From positions 1 to 64,000 of the forward strand of contig CAZMHI010000004.1 in assembly GCA_964566055.1 (NCBI GenBank): DNA of 64,000 nucleotides. The letters run 5' to 3'. The translations under genes and the position numbers were made by a program. This document shows, in pieces, positions 37,945 to 47,048 of the stretch. The stretch's first letter is position 1. Each line of letters begins with the position of its first letter. The DNA is from TMED23 sp964566055. Its GTDB lineage: Bacteria > Pseudomonadota > Alphaproteobacteria > Rhodospirillales > UBA2165. The notes beneath the pieces were generated by a model that worked only from the letters and a program-made list of their open reading frames with translations, was not told the DNA's origin and searched no databases.

Positions 37945-37960
37945 GTTTCATATACAAAAC
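37945..37960. promoter_or_regulatory. Candidate IclR-type operator (imperfect palindrome)
   Basis: GTTTCATATACAAAAC resembles the sites at 48950-48966 and 59808-59823 (GTTT-T/C-AT...AAAC). It lies just upstream of the molybdenum-hydroxylase FAD gene. Six of eight paired positions match. Confidence 0.3.
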
Positions 37961-38019
37961 AGCGATTTGCGAACTAAACAAATGGTAGCTTGGAAGGTTC
38001 TTAAGTCAACACTGGAGAT

Positions 38020-38541
38020 TTAGGCCGCGTCTATTTCTTTCCACCAATTTTGCAGAGCATCAGAGTCAAAATTGATCACCGCACCCATTTCACCGCTGAG
38101 TTCCTGCCATATCTCCAAGGCCGGTTCCGGCACGGAGATCAATAGAGGGATACCCTCGGCGATGATCTGCATAATTTCATCCAATAGACCTTCACCGATT
38201 TGCTCCTGATCACCAAATTTCTCAACTACGACTAAGTCCGGAACGGCATTAGGATCAGTGGTGAGCACATTACGTAGAACAGCCGAAGTTTCAGTGAGGC
38301 TCGAAACATCCAAGCCGCAATCCTCTTCGTTCCTCATCGGCTTTTTAATTGGGATGCGATGGCCGGTCGCGATGTCGACAGATTCGATCGTGCGCATGGT
38401 ATCGCCAGGATGCACACTGCTTTCCTGCAAGATGCCGGCCACCGAAACGCCGCTCGTCTTCAATCCTTTGACGAAATCGGGCAGGGCAGACTTATCCGTT
38501 TGCTTAGGCGTGTAGACGACAGCGGCAAAATTCGCGTTCAT
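38020..38541 (-). CDS. DUF2478 protein (probable NTPase near molybdenum enzymes)
   Basis: 173 residues. DUF2478 pattern: AAVVYTP, GVSVAGILQ, VDIATGHRIPIKK, CGLDVSSL, PDLVVVEKFGDQE and GIPLLISV. The family resembles small P-loop-like nucleotide proteins and is often found with molybdate transport or molybdoenzymes. Here it lies upstream of, and on the same strand as, a molybdenum hydroxylase operon. The function is unknown; molybdenum or cofactor handling is inferred from context. Confidence 0.7.
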   Translation of the reverse strand: MNANFAAVVYTPKQTDKSALPDFVKGLKTSGVSVAGILQESSVHPGDTMRTIESVDIATGHRIPIKKPMRNEEDCGLDVSSLTETSAVLRNVLTTDPNAVPDLVVVEKFGDQEQIGEGLLDEIMQIIAEGIPLLISVPEPALEIWQELSGEMGAVINFDSDALQNWWKEIDAA

Positions 38542-38722
38542 GTGTTTCCTATTTCTTGTTCAAAAAGGTTTTTAGCCAGGAAACCGCATACTGACATTGA
38601 TCTTGGTCACTTGTCTTTAAATTATTATCAACCATGTTTATAACACTTTGGAGCAAGAAAATTATATGGTAGAATTCTCGTAAATCGAGTATTATTTTAT
38701 TTATATAAAGGACGCCCAAATA

Positions 38723-39688
38723 ATGTTTTCAACAAGAATTAGCTTAATTATTACCTGTTTAGGATTAATTGCTGTTCTGACTGCCTGTCAGGCGACCAGT
38801 CAGGGCAGAACATCGCGAACCGTGACTGGCCAAAGCCTCGGCAAAAGCGACTGGCACAACATTCCACGGGTGAAAAGTCAAATTAGTATTGTTGGTGATG
38901 ATAGTCTCATCATTGGCCGCCGGGCCAATTATTTGCCACGACGATATCAGGAATCACTTGGTATTAAAGGCGGCGGGTCAATTAATTATGAAGAACTTTA
39001 CTCCGGTTATTTTGGACGTTCGGATGAGAATCATTACCTTATAAACAATGTAGCCGGGTCGTTAAAAAAACTCGGCATAATCTTCACGGAAGCAGATATT
39101 AAAAAATCAAATGATTTTGATGAAGGTTCCTTGATTTATGCTGTTAAAAGCGACGCGACACGGAAATGCATGGTCTTCAACACGAATTTTGGCGATATAA
39201 CCTATGGCGTCGGCAACAAGCATATGTTTGGTCGGATTTGCCAATTTAATAATCGTCCGCTTACCCAAAATATGGAACAAAAAGTACTAAAACTGTTGAA
39301 TAGCATGCGGTTTGATGGCGGTAAAATAAATGAATCTTTGGGTCCGGCGAAAACTGACCCAAAACCCAAATCAAAGTCTACTACAGAACGCAGGGAATTG
39401 ACTGTAAAGTGGGAGAATGAGCCAAAACTTTCAAAAGGTGTAATCTACCAACATAGAGTCAATGCCGATAGATACGAGGTCAAAATTTCATTTGTGAACT
39501 CTGCTGAAACCTGCACTGGTTCTTTGGTACGTAAATCTGGACCAGAGGTTAGATGGTCATTGGTCTGTACTAATGGCAAAATTGCTGACGGCAATTTTAC
39601 CGGTTATGGAGCTGGTTTAGGTGGTAAAGGGACGGGTAAAGATTCAGACAACAGAAAGTTTGAGTTCGAAATCGGTCCACGCAGCTAA
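38723..39688 (+). CDS. Hypothetical lipoprotein
   Basis: 321 residues, function unknown. N-terminal lipoprotein signal with lipobox VLTAC (Cys22). The middle holds a domain of about 150 residues (GKSDWHNIPRV to LLNSMRFDG) with two cysteines; a lysine/proline-rich linker follows; the C-terminal ~100 residues (ELTVKWENEP to EIGPRS) look like a separate beta-rich module. It overlaps the convergent peptidase gene by four bases. Confidence 0.6.
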   Translation: MFSTRISLIITCLGLIAVLTACQATSQGRTSRTVTGQSLGKSDWHNIPRVKSQISIVGDDSLIIGRRANYLPRRYQESLGIKGGGSINYEELYSGYFGRSDENHYLINNVAGSLKKLGIIFTEADIKKSNDFDEGSLIYAVKSDATRKCMVFNTNFGDITYGVGNKHMFGRICQFNNRPLTQNMEQKVLKLLNSMRFDGGKINESLGPAKTDPKPKSKSTTERRELTVKWENEPKLSKGVIYQHRVNADRYEVKISFVNSAETCTGSLVRKSGPEVRWSLVCTNGKIADGNFTGYGAGLGGKGTGKDSDNRKFEFEIGPRS

Positions 39689-40416
39689 GAATTTTTTAGA
39701 AACGTCACCCATTCTTTCTCGAGTTCGGAAAGCGGTTTTTTGTACACCATTTCAAACGGGGCCTCACGATAAGCTTGCATAAATTTACGGATGCCATAGG
39801 TGTCGACCAGAAATTTCACAAAAGATCCAGCTTGAATATAGGCTTGTGACCGCCCCATCGCAGCCTCTCGTCCTTTGAGGTAATTGCCAAAAGCAAGATT
39901 GTCGTGAATAAGCTGAGAGAGTGGCACCAAACCGCGCTGTGGCATAAAGGTTTGGCTAACAGTCTTGTGTAAATTGATAATCTTGCCGGTGCGACGGCTC
40001 CTATATTCTGCAAATTTAGAGTGAAGATGGACAGCTAGTCCCTCATTTAGCAACGAACTGCCTAAAAAAGAAGGGCCGGCAACCAAATGGCCAATTTCAT
40101 GAACCAGCACAAAATCTAATTGGGTGCCTTGGAATCTATATAGAGGAATTTCAATCAGACTATCACGGTGGATTGCGTGGGCCTTATTGTCGTCTTTAAA
40201 ATCAAAGATGTTTATCTGAATCGTATTGTCAACGCGCAGATTTAAATAAGATTCCAATTGCCCCAGTACTTCCTCGGCACGTACGACCAGTTGCTTAGCC
40301 TGAGCTGCCGGCATTTTTTCGTACGACAATGTTATATTATCTGAAGTGATAGTCTGACTAGTCACGCAAGATGACAGCAAGAAGGCGCCAAATATTAGGT
40401 ATGAAAATTTATGCAT
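39685..40416 (-). CDS. Lipoprotein zinc metallopeptidase (gluzincin, peptidase MA-like)
   Basis: 243 residues. Lipobox LLSSC (Cys16). The zinc site is HEIGH in FVLVHEIGHLVAG, with the third ligand likely the glutamate in LLNEGLAVHL about 23 residues on. This HExxH...E spacing marks the gluzincin/peptidase-MA group. It should be tethered in the periplasm. It is convergent with the other lipoprotein gene, with a four-base overlap. The substrate is unknown. Confidence 0.78.
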   Translation of the reverse strand: MHKFSYLIFGAFLLSSCVTSQTITSDNITLSYEKMPAAQAKQLVVRAEEVLGQLESYLNLRVDNTIQINIFDFKDDNKAHAIHRDSLIEIPLYRFQGTQLDFVLVHEIGHLVAGPSFLGSSLLNEGLAVHLHSKFAEYRSRRTGKIINLHKTVSQTFMPQRGLVPLSQLIHDNLAFGNYLKGREAAMGRSQAYIQAGSFVKFLVDTYGIRKFMQAYREAPFEMVYKKPLSELEKEWVTFLKNS

Positions 40417-40636
40417 ACGATTTCCACGTTAAAAATTATTGAGTGATCAACTTATACATTCAAAATAATTTACACCACTAAAAGTTAAAACCCACACCAA
40501 CTCCCATCATTCTCCTGAAATGCCAGATGATTTGTTAACTCATTAGCTATTGCAGGTCACTGCATACAATGATACTTTTATGTGTAAATAATAATTAATT
40601 GCAATTTAAAATTGTATAAATCTCAGGGAGTGAATT
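40417..40636. other. AT-rich intergenic region
   Basis: 220 bases without a gene between the divergent peptidase and aegerolysin-like genes. An AGGGAG ribosome-binding site (40624-40629) precedes the ATG at 40637, with TATAAA about ten bases earlier as a possible -10-like stretch. No clear operator is seen. Confidence 0.45.
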
Positions 40637-41077
40637 ATGTCTCAGGATTTTTATTGCAAAGTATCAATCATAAATAATTCGAGCAAATTGGACTTAAAGA
40701 ATTCTGTTCCCACCAACGAGTGGGGAAAATGGGCTGATTCCAATGGTAATGGCACCAATCCGCCGACAAACATTTTGCACGGCAGTTCAGCTAGTTGTCA
40801 GCTTACCGGACGGGAAGGTAGTTCGTCCGGTGCCGAGGGCGGTGTTGGATACACTGTCTGGCAGGATGGAGCCGATGGTGAAGGTGAGGCGGACGGTCTC
40901 ATTTCTTTTGCTTTTTCATGTCCCTACGCGGAAGACAACACGGCTAGCGTCGACAATACCAGTGATCTGACAGTTAATTTCTGCTGCCGAACAAGTACTG
41001 GGGATGATTGGGGCGCCGAAGGTGCAGTGCCTCCGGGCGGTCATCCGCTTTATGTCCAATATACGCTGACCGACTGA
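40637..41077 (+). CDS. Aegerolysin-like protein
   Basis: 146 residues with no signal peptide. The layout follows aegerolysins: N-terminal VSIINNSS strand, EWGKWADSNG, a GREGSSSGAEG turn, and the SCPY segment (aegerolysins have WDCPW). Aegerolysins are small beta-sandwich proteins that bind sphingomyelin or ceramide phosphoethanolamine membranes, sometimes with a pore-forming partner. The next gene, six bases on, encodes a sphingomyelinase-like phosphodiesterase, which supports a membrane-lipid theme. The similarity is judged by eye only. Confidence 0.6.
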   Translation: MSQDFYCKVSIINNSSKLDLKNSVPTNEWGKWADSNGNGTNPPTNILHGSSASCQLTGREGSSSGAEGGVGYTVWQDGADGEGEADGLISFAFSCPYAEDNTASVDNTSDLTVNFCCRTSTGDDWGAEGAVPPGGHPLYVQYTLTD

Positions 41078-41083
41078 GGTCCG

Positions 41084-41980
41084 ATGACGAACGTCCGGCT
41101 GCTAACTTATAATACACATTTATTTGGTGGCACCATTCCCGGGACATTAGGTGGGCAGGAATACGAAGACGATGAGCGCATGGCTGAGATCGTCAAGCGC
41201 ATTGCCCAATTGTCGCCGGACATTGTTTGTTTGCAAGAGGCCTGGGCGGATAGCACGCGTGCTTATTTCGCCGAGCATCTCGCCCATGCAGGTTATCCAA
41301 ATACCTACTATCCGGATGAAGAGCCAGGTTTGAAAATCAGCTCAGGCCTGATGGTATTGGCGAAACAATCAATTTCTGAAACCGATTTTTCGCAGTTCAG
41401 TGCGGGTATCGGCAGTGACGGCTGGGCCACCAAGGGCTGGATTGAAGCGACGGTTAAAAGCAGCAGCCAGGTTTTGGCGCACCTCTTCATCACTCATACC
41501 CAAGCCGACGACGATCTCGAAAGCCAGAAAGTACGTGCGCGTCAATTTGAACAGTTAATTGGGGAGGTGCGAAAACGCAGCGGCAAATATGGCGCAAGTG
41601 ATCCGGTCATTTGCTGTGGTGACTTTAACGTCATCGGTGAGATGGGAAATAAGAAAACTGCCGAGTATTCAACAATCGAGAATATGCTTGGTCAAATTGA
41701 TCTGGTAGATAGCTACCGTATCTCTAATCCTTATACCGCTCCAGACTTCGAGGAAGGATTTACCTTAAATGTCTATACCAATACTTTGGCGAAACACTTT
41801 AGTCCCGATTTGCCAATTCCCCGCCAGCGCCTGGATTATATTTTCGCCAATGTCGCCAATGCTGGATTAACCATCAACTCCTGCGCCGTCGATACTAAAA
41901 CGTTTAAATATATTTCTTCCGGTCATATTAAAGATGACAGTGATCATTTCCCAGTCGTGCTGGATTACTCTATCCCGTAA
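41084..41980 (+). CDS. Endonuclease/exonuclease/phosphatase-family enzyme, sphingomyelinase-like
   Basis: 298 residues, no signal peptide. EEP-fold metal-dependent phosphodiesterase with all active-site motifs: YNTHLFG (Asn), CLQEAW (metal Glu), FITHTQ (His), CCGDFNVIG (Asp/Asn) and DDSDHFPV (Asp-His). The general form fits neutral sphingomyelinase-type members, but DNase-like or phosphoinositide phosphatase activity cannot be excluded. It starts six bases after the aegerolysin-like stop, so they are almost certainly one operon. Confidence 0.75.
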   Translation: MTNVRLLTYNTHLFGGTIPGTLGGQEYEDDERMAEIVKRIAQLSPDIVCLQEAWADSTRAYFAEHLAHAGYPNTYYPDEEPGLKISSGLMVLAKQSISETDFSQFSAGIGSDGWATKGWIEATVKSSSQVLAHLFITHTQADDDLESQKVRARQFEQLIGEVRKRSGKYGASDPVICCGDFNVIGEMGNKKTAEYSTIENMLGQIDLVDSYRISNPYTAPDFEEGFTLNVYTNTLAKHFSPDLPIPRQRLDYIFANVANAGLTINSCAVDTKTFKYISSGHIKDDSDHFPVVLDYSIP

Positions 41981-42043
41981 AGATATACCGTCAGCTTAGT
42001 TGAATAGCGACATTGGTTAGAGTTGCCTATAAGATGGCTCACC

Positions 42044-43180
42044 ATGCCGGAACCCTTTAAAAACTTTTTCAATCCTAAAATGGTGGCATTGATGGCGAGC
42101 CATTTGCGGCGCGTTTGGAGTGATTTCGATGAGGCCGCGTTTGTTAAAATGGCAACGCGTGGCTTTGTTGATTTAGAACTCAAAGAACGCAGCGAGCAGA
42201 TAAAGCAGGCGTTGGCAGCTCAGTTACCTAAAAAGTTTAGCGATGCCGCCGCCGTTCTCATCGACAGCTTGCATCCAGATGATGATATCGACTTATCCGG
42301 CACCTCAATGGATGAGCAGGGCATTCGCGGCTGGGCTATCCTGCCAATGACCCAATATGTCGGGGAAAGGGGGATTGATGATTTTGATCTCGGCATGACG
42401 GTGCAAAAAGAGTTGACCAAACGGTTTAGCTCAGAATTCGGTATTCGCTATTTTATTCTGGCCGATAAAAAACGTGCACTTGCAACACTGTCCAAATGGA
42501 CGGGCGATAAAAATTATCACGTCCGCCGATTGGTTTCGGAAAGTACCCGGCCGCGGCTGCCCTGGGCTATGCAACTTCCAGCTTTTATCAAGGACCCCAA
42601 ACCGCTTTTACCCATTTTGACCAAATTGAAGGATGATGATCAGGAATATGTCAGGCGCTCGGTTGCCAATAATCTCAATGACATTGCCAAAGATCATCCT
42701 GATATTGTCGCCGAGATTGCCGGCGAATGGCTTAAGAATGTATCGCCCGAGCGGGAAAAATTGGTGCGTCATGCGTGCCGGACATTAATTAAACAGGGAC
42801 ACAAACCGACCTTATCCGCACTCGGTTACAAAAAGCCAAAAGTATCCCTGCCTGAGCTGGAAATCCTGACGCCAATCGTTATTTTTGGCGACGCTTTGAA
42901 GTTCAAAATCGGCTTGCAGTCGAAATCGACCAGCAAACAAAATCTAATTCTCGACTATATAATTCATCACCGGAAAGCCAATGGCAAAACCACACCCAAG
43001 GTTTTTAAGTGGAAAACTTTAAATCTCAAACCTAAAGAATTCCAAATGGTGGAACGCAAGCACGCCCTTAAGCCAATTACGACGCGCAAGTATTATGGCG
43101 GAACTCATCGGCTCGAAATTATTGCTAATGGCGAGAGTCTGGGCCTGTCCGAGTTTGAATTGATAATGCCAGATAGTTGA
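42044..43180 (+). CDS. AlkD-like DNA alkylation repair / HEAT-repeat protein
   Basis: 378 residues from ATG 42044; a TTG seven codons upstream is possible. It starts MPEPFKNFFNPKMVALMASHL and contains helical HEAT-like repeats (for example DDDQEYVRRSVANNLNDIAKDHPD), typical of proteins annotated as DNA alkylation repair enzymes of the AlkD/AlkC superfamily. The C-terminal ~100 residues (PELEILTPIVIFGD onward) form a beta-rich extension. It probably binds or excises alkylated bases in the cytoplasm. It sits alone, 63 bases after the EEP gene. Confidence 0.7.
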   Translation: MPEPFKNFFNPKMVALMASHLRRVWSDFDEAAFVKMATRGFVDLELKERSEQIKQALAAQLPKKFSDAAAVLIDSLHPDDDIDLSGTSMDEQGIRGWAILPMTQYVGERGIDDFDLGMTVQKELTKRFSSEFGIRYFILADKKRALATLSKWTGDKNYHVRRLVSESTRPRLPWAMQLPAFIKDPKPLLPILTKLKDDDQEYVRRSVANNLNDIAKDHPDIVAEIAGEWLKNVSPEREKLVRHACRTLIKQGHKPTLSALGYKKPKVSLPELEILTPIVIFGDALKFKIGLQSKSTSKQNLILDYIIHHRKANGKTTPKVFKWKTLNLKPKEFQMVERKHALKPITTRKYYGGTHRLEIIANGESLGLSEFELIMPDS

Positions 43181-43315
43181 CGGGGCGCTTGAACAGCCCA
43201 ATCCGAACCGCTCTAATACGAAAAAAGGTATATTGCCTAGAACCCAGTTGGCGGTGTATGGCTTTTTAAAGATTAAATTTTTCAAATTTGAGACCGGGGA
43301 GGGTGAAGAAAAAAA

Positions 43316-44182
43316 ATGACCGAAATGAGATATGAAGCGCCGACATCGCTGGATGATGCAGTGGCGTTGCTGGCAGGTGGCAGTGCGACTGTGCTCGCTG
43401 GTGGGACCGATGTGCTGGTGCAGATGCATATGGATCTGATCGAACCTGATCTGATCGTTGATATTAAAAACATTGCCGAACTTCGTGAGGTCGCCAAAGA
43501 AAAAGGCGGCTATCGCTTCGGCGCGGCGGTCTCTGGCGTCGAGTTGATGGACAACGAGGATTTCTGCCAAACCTGGCCAGGTGTCATGGATGGGGTAGAA
43601 CTGATCGGCTCACTTCAGGTACGCGGACGGGCGTCGGTGGGCGGCAATGTCTGTAATGCTTCGCCCGCTGCCGACAGTGTTCCGGCGATGATTGCTGCGG
43701 GTGCCACGGCGACTATTGTTGGACCTAAGGGCAAACGCGAAATTCCTGTGGAGGAGATCGCTACTGGCCCCGGTCAAACGTCTTTGGCTGAGGGTGAAAT
43801 TGTGGTCTCGTTCTTTTTGCCGAATGCAGCTTCAGGATCAGGCGGCGCCTATCAGCGTTTTACTCCCCGAACCGAGATGGATATTGCCGTAGTTGGCGTC
43901 GGCATCAGTCTGACGCTGGGTGATGATGGCGTTTGTTCAGCTGCCAAGGTAGCCTTAGGGGCAGTTGCTGAAAAAATCTTGGTTGTTGAAGAAGCCGCCC
44001 AAGCCTTAATCGGTACCAAAGTCGATGAAGCTGCGCTCGATAATCTGGCCGCTGCTGCGAGTGCCGCCTGCCGGCCGATTGATGATAAACGCGGCACCAA
44101 GGAATACCGCATTAAGGTCGCGGGCGTGCTGGCTAAGCGCGTAGCGGAAATCGCACTCGAACGCGCTCAGGGAGGAAAATAA
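43316..44182 (+). CDS. Second molybdenum hydroxylase, FAD-binding subunit
   Basis: 288 residues. CoxM-type: LAGGTDVLVQMHMDL, GRASVGGNVCNASPAADSVPAM and TEMDIAVVGVG. First of three tightly packed genes in M-S-L order, two bases before the 2Fe-2S gene. As in the first complex, there is no room for a [4Fe-4S] insertion. Sequence divergence between the two complexes suggests different substrates. Confidence 0.92.
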   Translation: MTEMRYEAPTSLDDAVALLAGGSATVLAGGTDVLVQMHMDLIEPDLIVDIKNIAELREVAKEKGGYRFGAAVSGVELMDNEDFCQTWPGVMDGVELIGSLQVRGRASVGGNVCNASPAADSVPAMIAAGATATIVGPKGKREIPVEEIATGPGQTSLAEGEIVVSFFLPNAASGSGGAYQRFTPRTEMDIAVVGVGISLTLGDDGVCSAAKVALGAVAEKILVVEEAAQALIGTKVDEAALDNLAAAASAACRPIDDKRGTKEYRIKVAGVLAKRVAEIALERAQGGK

Positions 44183-44184
44183 TA

Positions 44185-44661
44185 ATGAAAAAACATCATA
44201 TAAGTACGACGGTTAACGGCGACGACGTCGATTTCCTTTGTGAGACCACTGAGACTCTCCTTGACGTCCTGCGTGATGATCTGAATTTAACCGGTGCCAA
44301 GGAAGGCTGTGGCACCGGCGATTGCGGCGCTTGCAGCGTGACGCTTGACGGCGTGCTGGTCTGCTCCTGCCTTGTGCTCGGCGTTGAAGCTGAGGGTAAA
44401 GAGATTGAGACCATTGAAGGTATGGCAAATGGTGATGAGCTTCATCCCCTACAACGCAAGTTCGTTGAACATATCGCTTTGCAATGCGGTATTTGCACAC
44501 CGGGCCTGCTGATCTCGGCGCGTAGTCTGTTGGAGAAAAATCCAAATCCGACTGAAGAAGAAGTACGCTTTGGCCTGGCCGGTAATCTCTGCCGCTGTAC
44601 CGGCTATCAAAATATTGTTGAGGCCGTCATGGACGCTGCCGAAGAAATGAGAGGAGCCTAG
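44185..44661 (+). CDS. Second molybdenum hydroxylase, [2Fe-2S] subunit
   Basis: 158 residues. CoxS-type cysteine pattern CGTGDCGACSV with a distal Cys pair, then CGICTPGL and NLCRCTGY. It lies two bases after the FAD gene and two bases before the large-subunit gene. Confidence 0.93.
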   Translation: MKKHHISTTVNGDDVDFLCETTETLLDVLRDDLNLTGAKEGCGTGDCGACSVTLDGVLVCSCLVLGVEAEGKEIETIEGMANGDELHPLQRKFVEHIALQCGICTPGLLISARSLLEKNPNPTEEEVRFGLAGNLCRCTGYQNIVEAVMDAAEEMRGA

Positions 44662-44663
44662 TC

Positions 44664-46988
44664 ATGGGAATGAAACCATCTCCCTTTGGGACCCAAATAC
44701 CTTATGAGGAAAAAGAACTTAAAGTCGTCGGCACCAACCCGGAAGCTCGGCCGGATGCTGTCGACAAAGTAACTGGCAAGGCGCGCTACGCCGCCGATAT
44801 CAACGTGCCAGGGCAATTAATTGGTAAGGTACTGAGAAGCCCGCACGCGCATGCTGTCATCAAGTCCATCGATACTTCGGAAGCTGAAAAGCTAAAAGGC
44901 GTCAAGGCGGTAATATGCCGTGATGATTTACCGGATATGCCGGTCATGCACGCGGCAGCCGGTGAGATTATGGTTAATTTCCGTGATGTCACCCGTGCCA
45001 TAATGGCGCGTGAGAAAGCTTTGTTTGATGGTCATCCCGTGGCTGCTGTGGCTGCCACCAGTGAATCTGTCGCCAAGGCGGCCCTCAAGCTGATTAAAGT
45101 AGAGTATGAAGTGCTGCCCCATGTTATTGATGTGGTTGATGCCATGAAACCGGATGCGCCACTTCTTAATGAAGAACAATTTACCAAAGGTGTTGAACCG
45201 GCGCCCGATAAGCCCTCCAACATCGCTGCACGAATGACCAGCGTACTGGGTGACGTTGAAGAAGGATTTGGACAGGCTGATCTGGTCGTCGAACGCGAAT
45301 TTAATACCAAGGCCGCTCATCAAGGCTATATCGAGCCCCATGCCAGTCTGGCCATTTATACCGAGGGCGGAAACGCCGAGGTTTGGACCAGTACTCAGGG
45401 TCATTTCCTGATCCGCGCCCAGACCGCTAAGATTCTGGAAATGGATGTCTCCCGCGTTAAGGTAACACCGGCGGAACTCGGTGGCGGTTTCGGCGGTAAA
45501 AACATGATTTATCTGGAGCCGCTGGCCATCGTTTTGTCTAAGAAATCGGGACGACCGGTGAAAATGGTGATGACGCGGGACGAGGTGTTCCGCGCTTCGG
45601 GTCCGACCTCAGGCACAAACATTATCATTAAGATCGGTGTCACCAAGGACGGCAGGATAACGGCCGCTCAGGCGATTTTAAATTATCAATCGGGTTGTTT
45701 CCCGGGTTCTTCGCTGCCGCTCTGCACGCCGACCGCCTTCACCCGCTATGATATCGCCAACGTCCTGGTGATCGGCAATGACGTTGTCTGTAACCGGCCG
45801 AAAGTTACAGCCTACCGGGCGCCAGGAGCCCCGATGATCGCCTTTGGCGTTGAAACGGTGATGGATGAAATTGCTGAAGAGCTGGATATTGATCGTCTCG
45901 AAATCCGGCTTATGAATGCCGCCAAAGAAGGCACCCAGACCCATTTCGGGCCAAAACTGGGACCGATCGGCTTTATTGAAACGCTGGAAGCGGCAAAAGC
46001 TCATGACCATCTGAAGGAGAAGCTCGGACCCAATCAGGGCCGCGGTATTGCCACCGGTTTCTGGAACACGCTGGGTATGGAAACGTCAGCAACTCTCAAC
46101 GTCAACCAGGACGGCACAGCCTCCCTGATTTATGGTACGGTTGATGTGGCGGGCGGTATGCGCGCTGCCTATTCACAGATTGTTGCTGAAGAATTAGGTA
46201 TTCCGTTTGAGAAAGTGCGGGCGATCCAGAGCGATACCACGTCTTTGGGTTTCAACTTTACGACAGCCGGCAGCCGGGGCACGGCGGCGGGCGGAATGGC
46301 GGCGGTTAAAGCCAGCCGCGATGCCATCACCCGCATGTGCGAGGTGGCTGCCCGTATCTGGGAAGTGGAGCCGGACCAAGTCGTTTGGGAAAACGGTCAT
46401 GCCCGCCCGGCCAGTTCCAATGTCGGCGAGTTTGAGCCCTTGTCGCTGGCCGAGATCGCCATGAAAGCAGGCTTTTTTGGCGGCACCATTGCAGGCCATG
46501 CGGAAATTAATGTGACCGGCGGTGGGCCCGGCTTCGGCACTCATCTGGTAGACGTCGAAGTTGACCGGGAAACCGGTGCGGTTAAAGTGCTGCGCTATAC
46601 TATTGTCCAGGATGCCGGCAAGGCCGTGTTCCCGGATTATGTCAAAGCTCAGTTCCACGGTGCTGCGGTTCAAGGTATCGGCTTGGCTCTGAACGAGGAA
46701 TATATCTATGACGAAAACGGCGTGATGGCCAATCCGGGATTCTTGGATTACCGGGTGCCGGTTGCCTCAGACATTCCGCCTATTGAAACCGTGATCGTTG
46801 AAGTACCGAATCCGAACCATCCTTACGGCATTAGAGGTGTTGGTGAAGTGCCGATCATTCCGCCACTTGGGGCGATTTCTAACGCGATTTATGACGCCGT
46901 TGGTATTCGGATGCGGGATCATCCGATGTCGCCACCAAAAGTCCTGGCCGCTCTAGATGAAGCCGAACCGGCGGCAGCGGCGGAGTAA
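44664..46988 (+). CDS. Second molybdenum hydroxylase, large subunit
   Basis: 774 residues. Moco-binding: DKVTGKARYAADINVPG at the N-terminus, LGGGFGGKNMIYLEP, an AYRAPGAPM active-site loop, and the catalytic glutamate in RGVGEVPIIPP. The loop differs from CO dehydrogenase (AYRCSFR) and from the first complex (RGFGNPQ), so the substrate is unassigned. A hairpin after the stop separates it from the convergent dioxygenase gene. Confidence 0.9.
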   Translation: MGMKPSPFGTQIPYEEKELKVVGTNPEARPDAVDKVTGKARYAADINVPGQLIGKVLRSPHAHAVIKSIDTSEAEKLKGVKAVICRDDLPDMPVMHAAAGEIMVNFRDVTRAIMAREKALFDGHPVAAVAATSESVAKAALKLIKVEYEVLPHVIDVVDAMKPDAPLLNEEQFTKGVEPAPDKPSNIAARMTSVLGDVEEGFGQADLVVEREFNTKAAHQGYIEPHASLAIYTEGGNAEVWTSTQGHFLIRAQTAKILEMDVSRVKVTPAELGGGFGGKNMIYLEPLAIVLSKKSGRPVKMVMTRDEVFRASGPTSGTNIIIKIGVTKDGRITAAQAILNYQSGCFPGSSLPLCTPTAFTRYDIANVLVIGNDVVCNRPKVTAYRAPGAPMIAFGVETVMDEIAEELDIDRLEIRLMNAAKEGTQTHFGPKLGPIGFIETLEAAKAHDHLKEKLGPNQGRGIATGFWNTLGMETSATLNVNQDGTASLIYGTVDVAGGMRAAYSQIVAEELGIPFEKVRAIQSDTTSLGFNFTTAGSRGTAAGGMAAVKASRDAITRMCEVAARIWEVEPDQVVWENGHARPASSNVGEFEPLSLAEIAMKAGFFGGTIAGHAEINVTGGGPGFGTHLVDVEVDRETGAVKVLRYTIVQDAGKAVFPDYVKAQFHGAAVQGIGLALNEEYIYDENGVMANPGFLDYRVPVASDIPPIETVIVEVPNPNHPYGIRGVGEVPIIPPLGAISNAIYDAVGIRMRDHPMSPPKVLAALDEAEPAAAAE

Positions 46989-46992
46989 TATT

Positions 46993-47048
46993 TTCGGTGA
47001 CAGTCTACTTTTCAGGAGTTTTGTAAACTGTCACCGAATTAGCTTAGG
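46993..47048. terminator. Inverted repeat between convergent genes
   Basis: TTCGGTGACAG (46993-47003) and CTGTCACCGAA (47038-47048) are perfect 11-base arms around a 34-base loop, between the convergent large-subunit and dioxygenase genes. T tracts are weak on both sides. It may be a bidirectional terminator. Confidence 0.45.
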
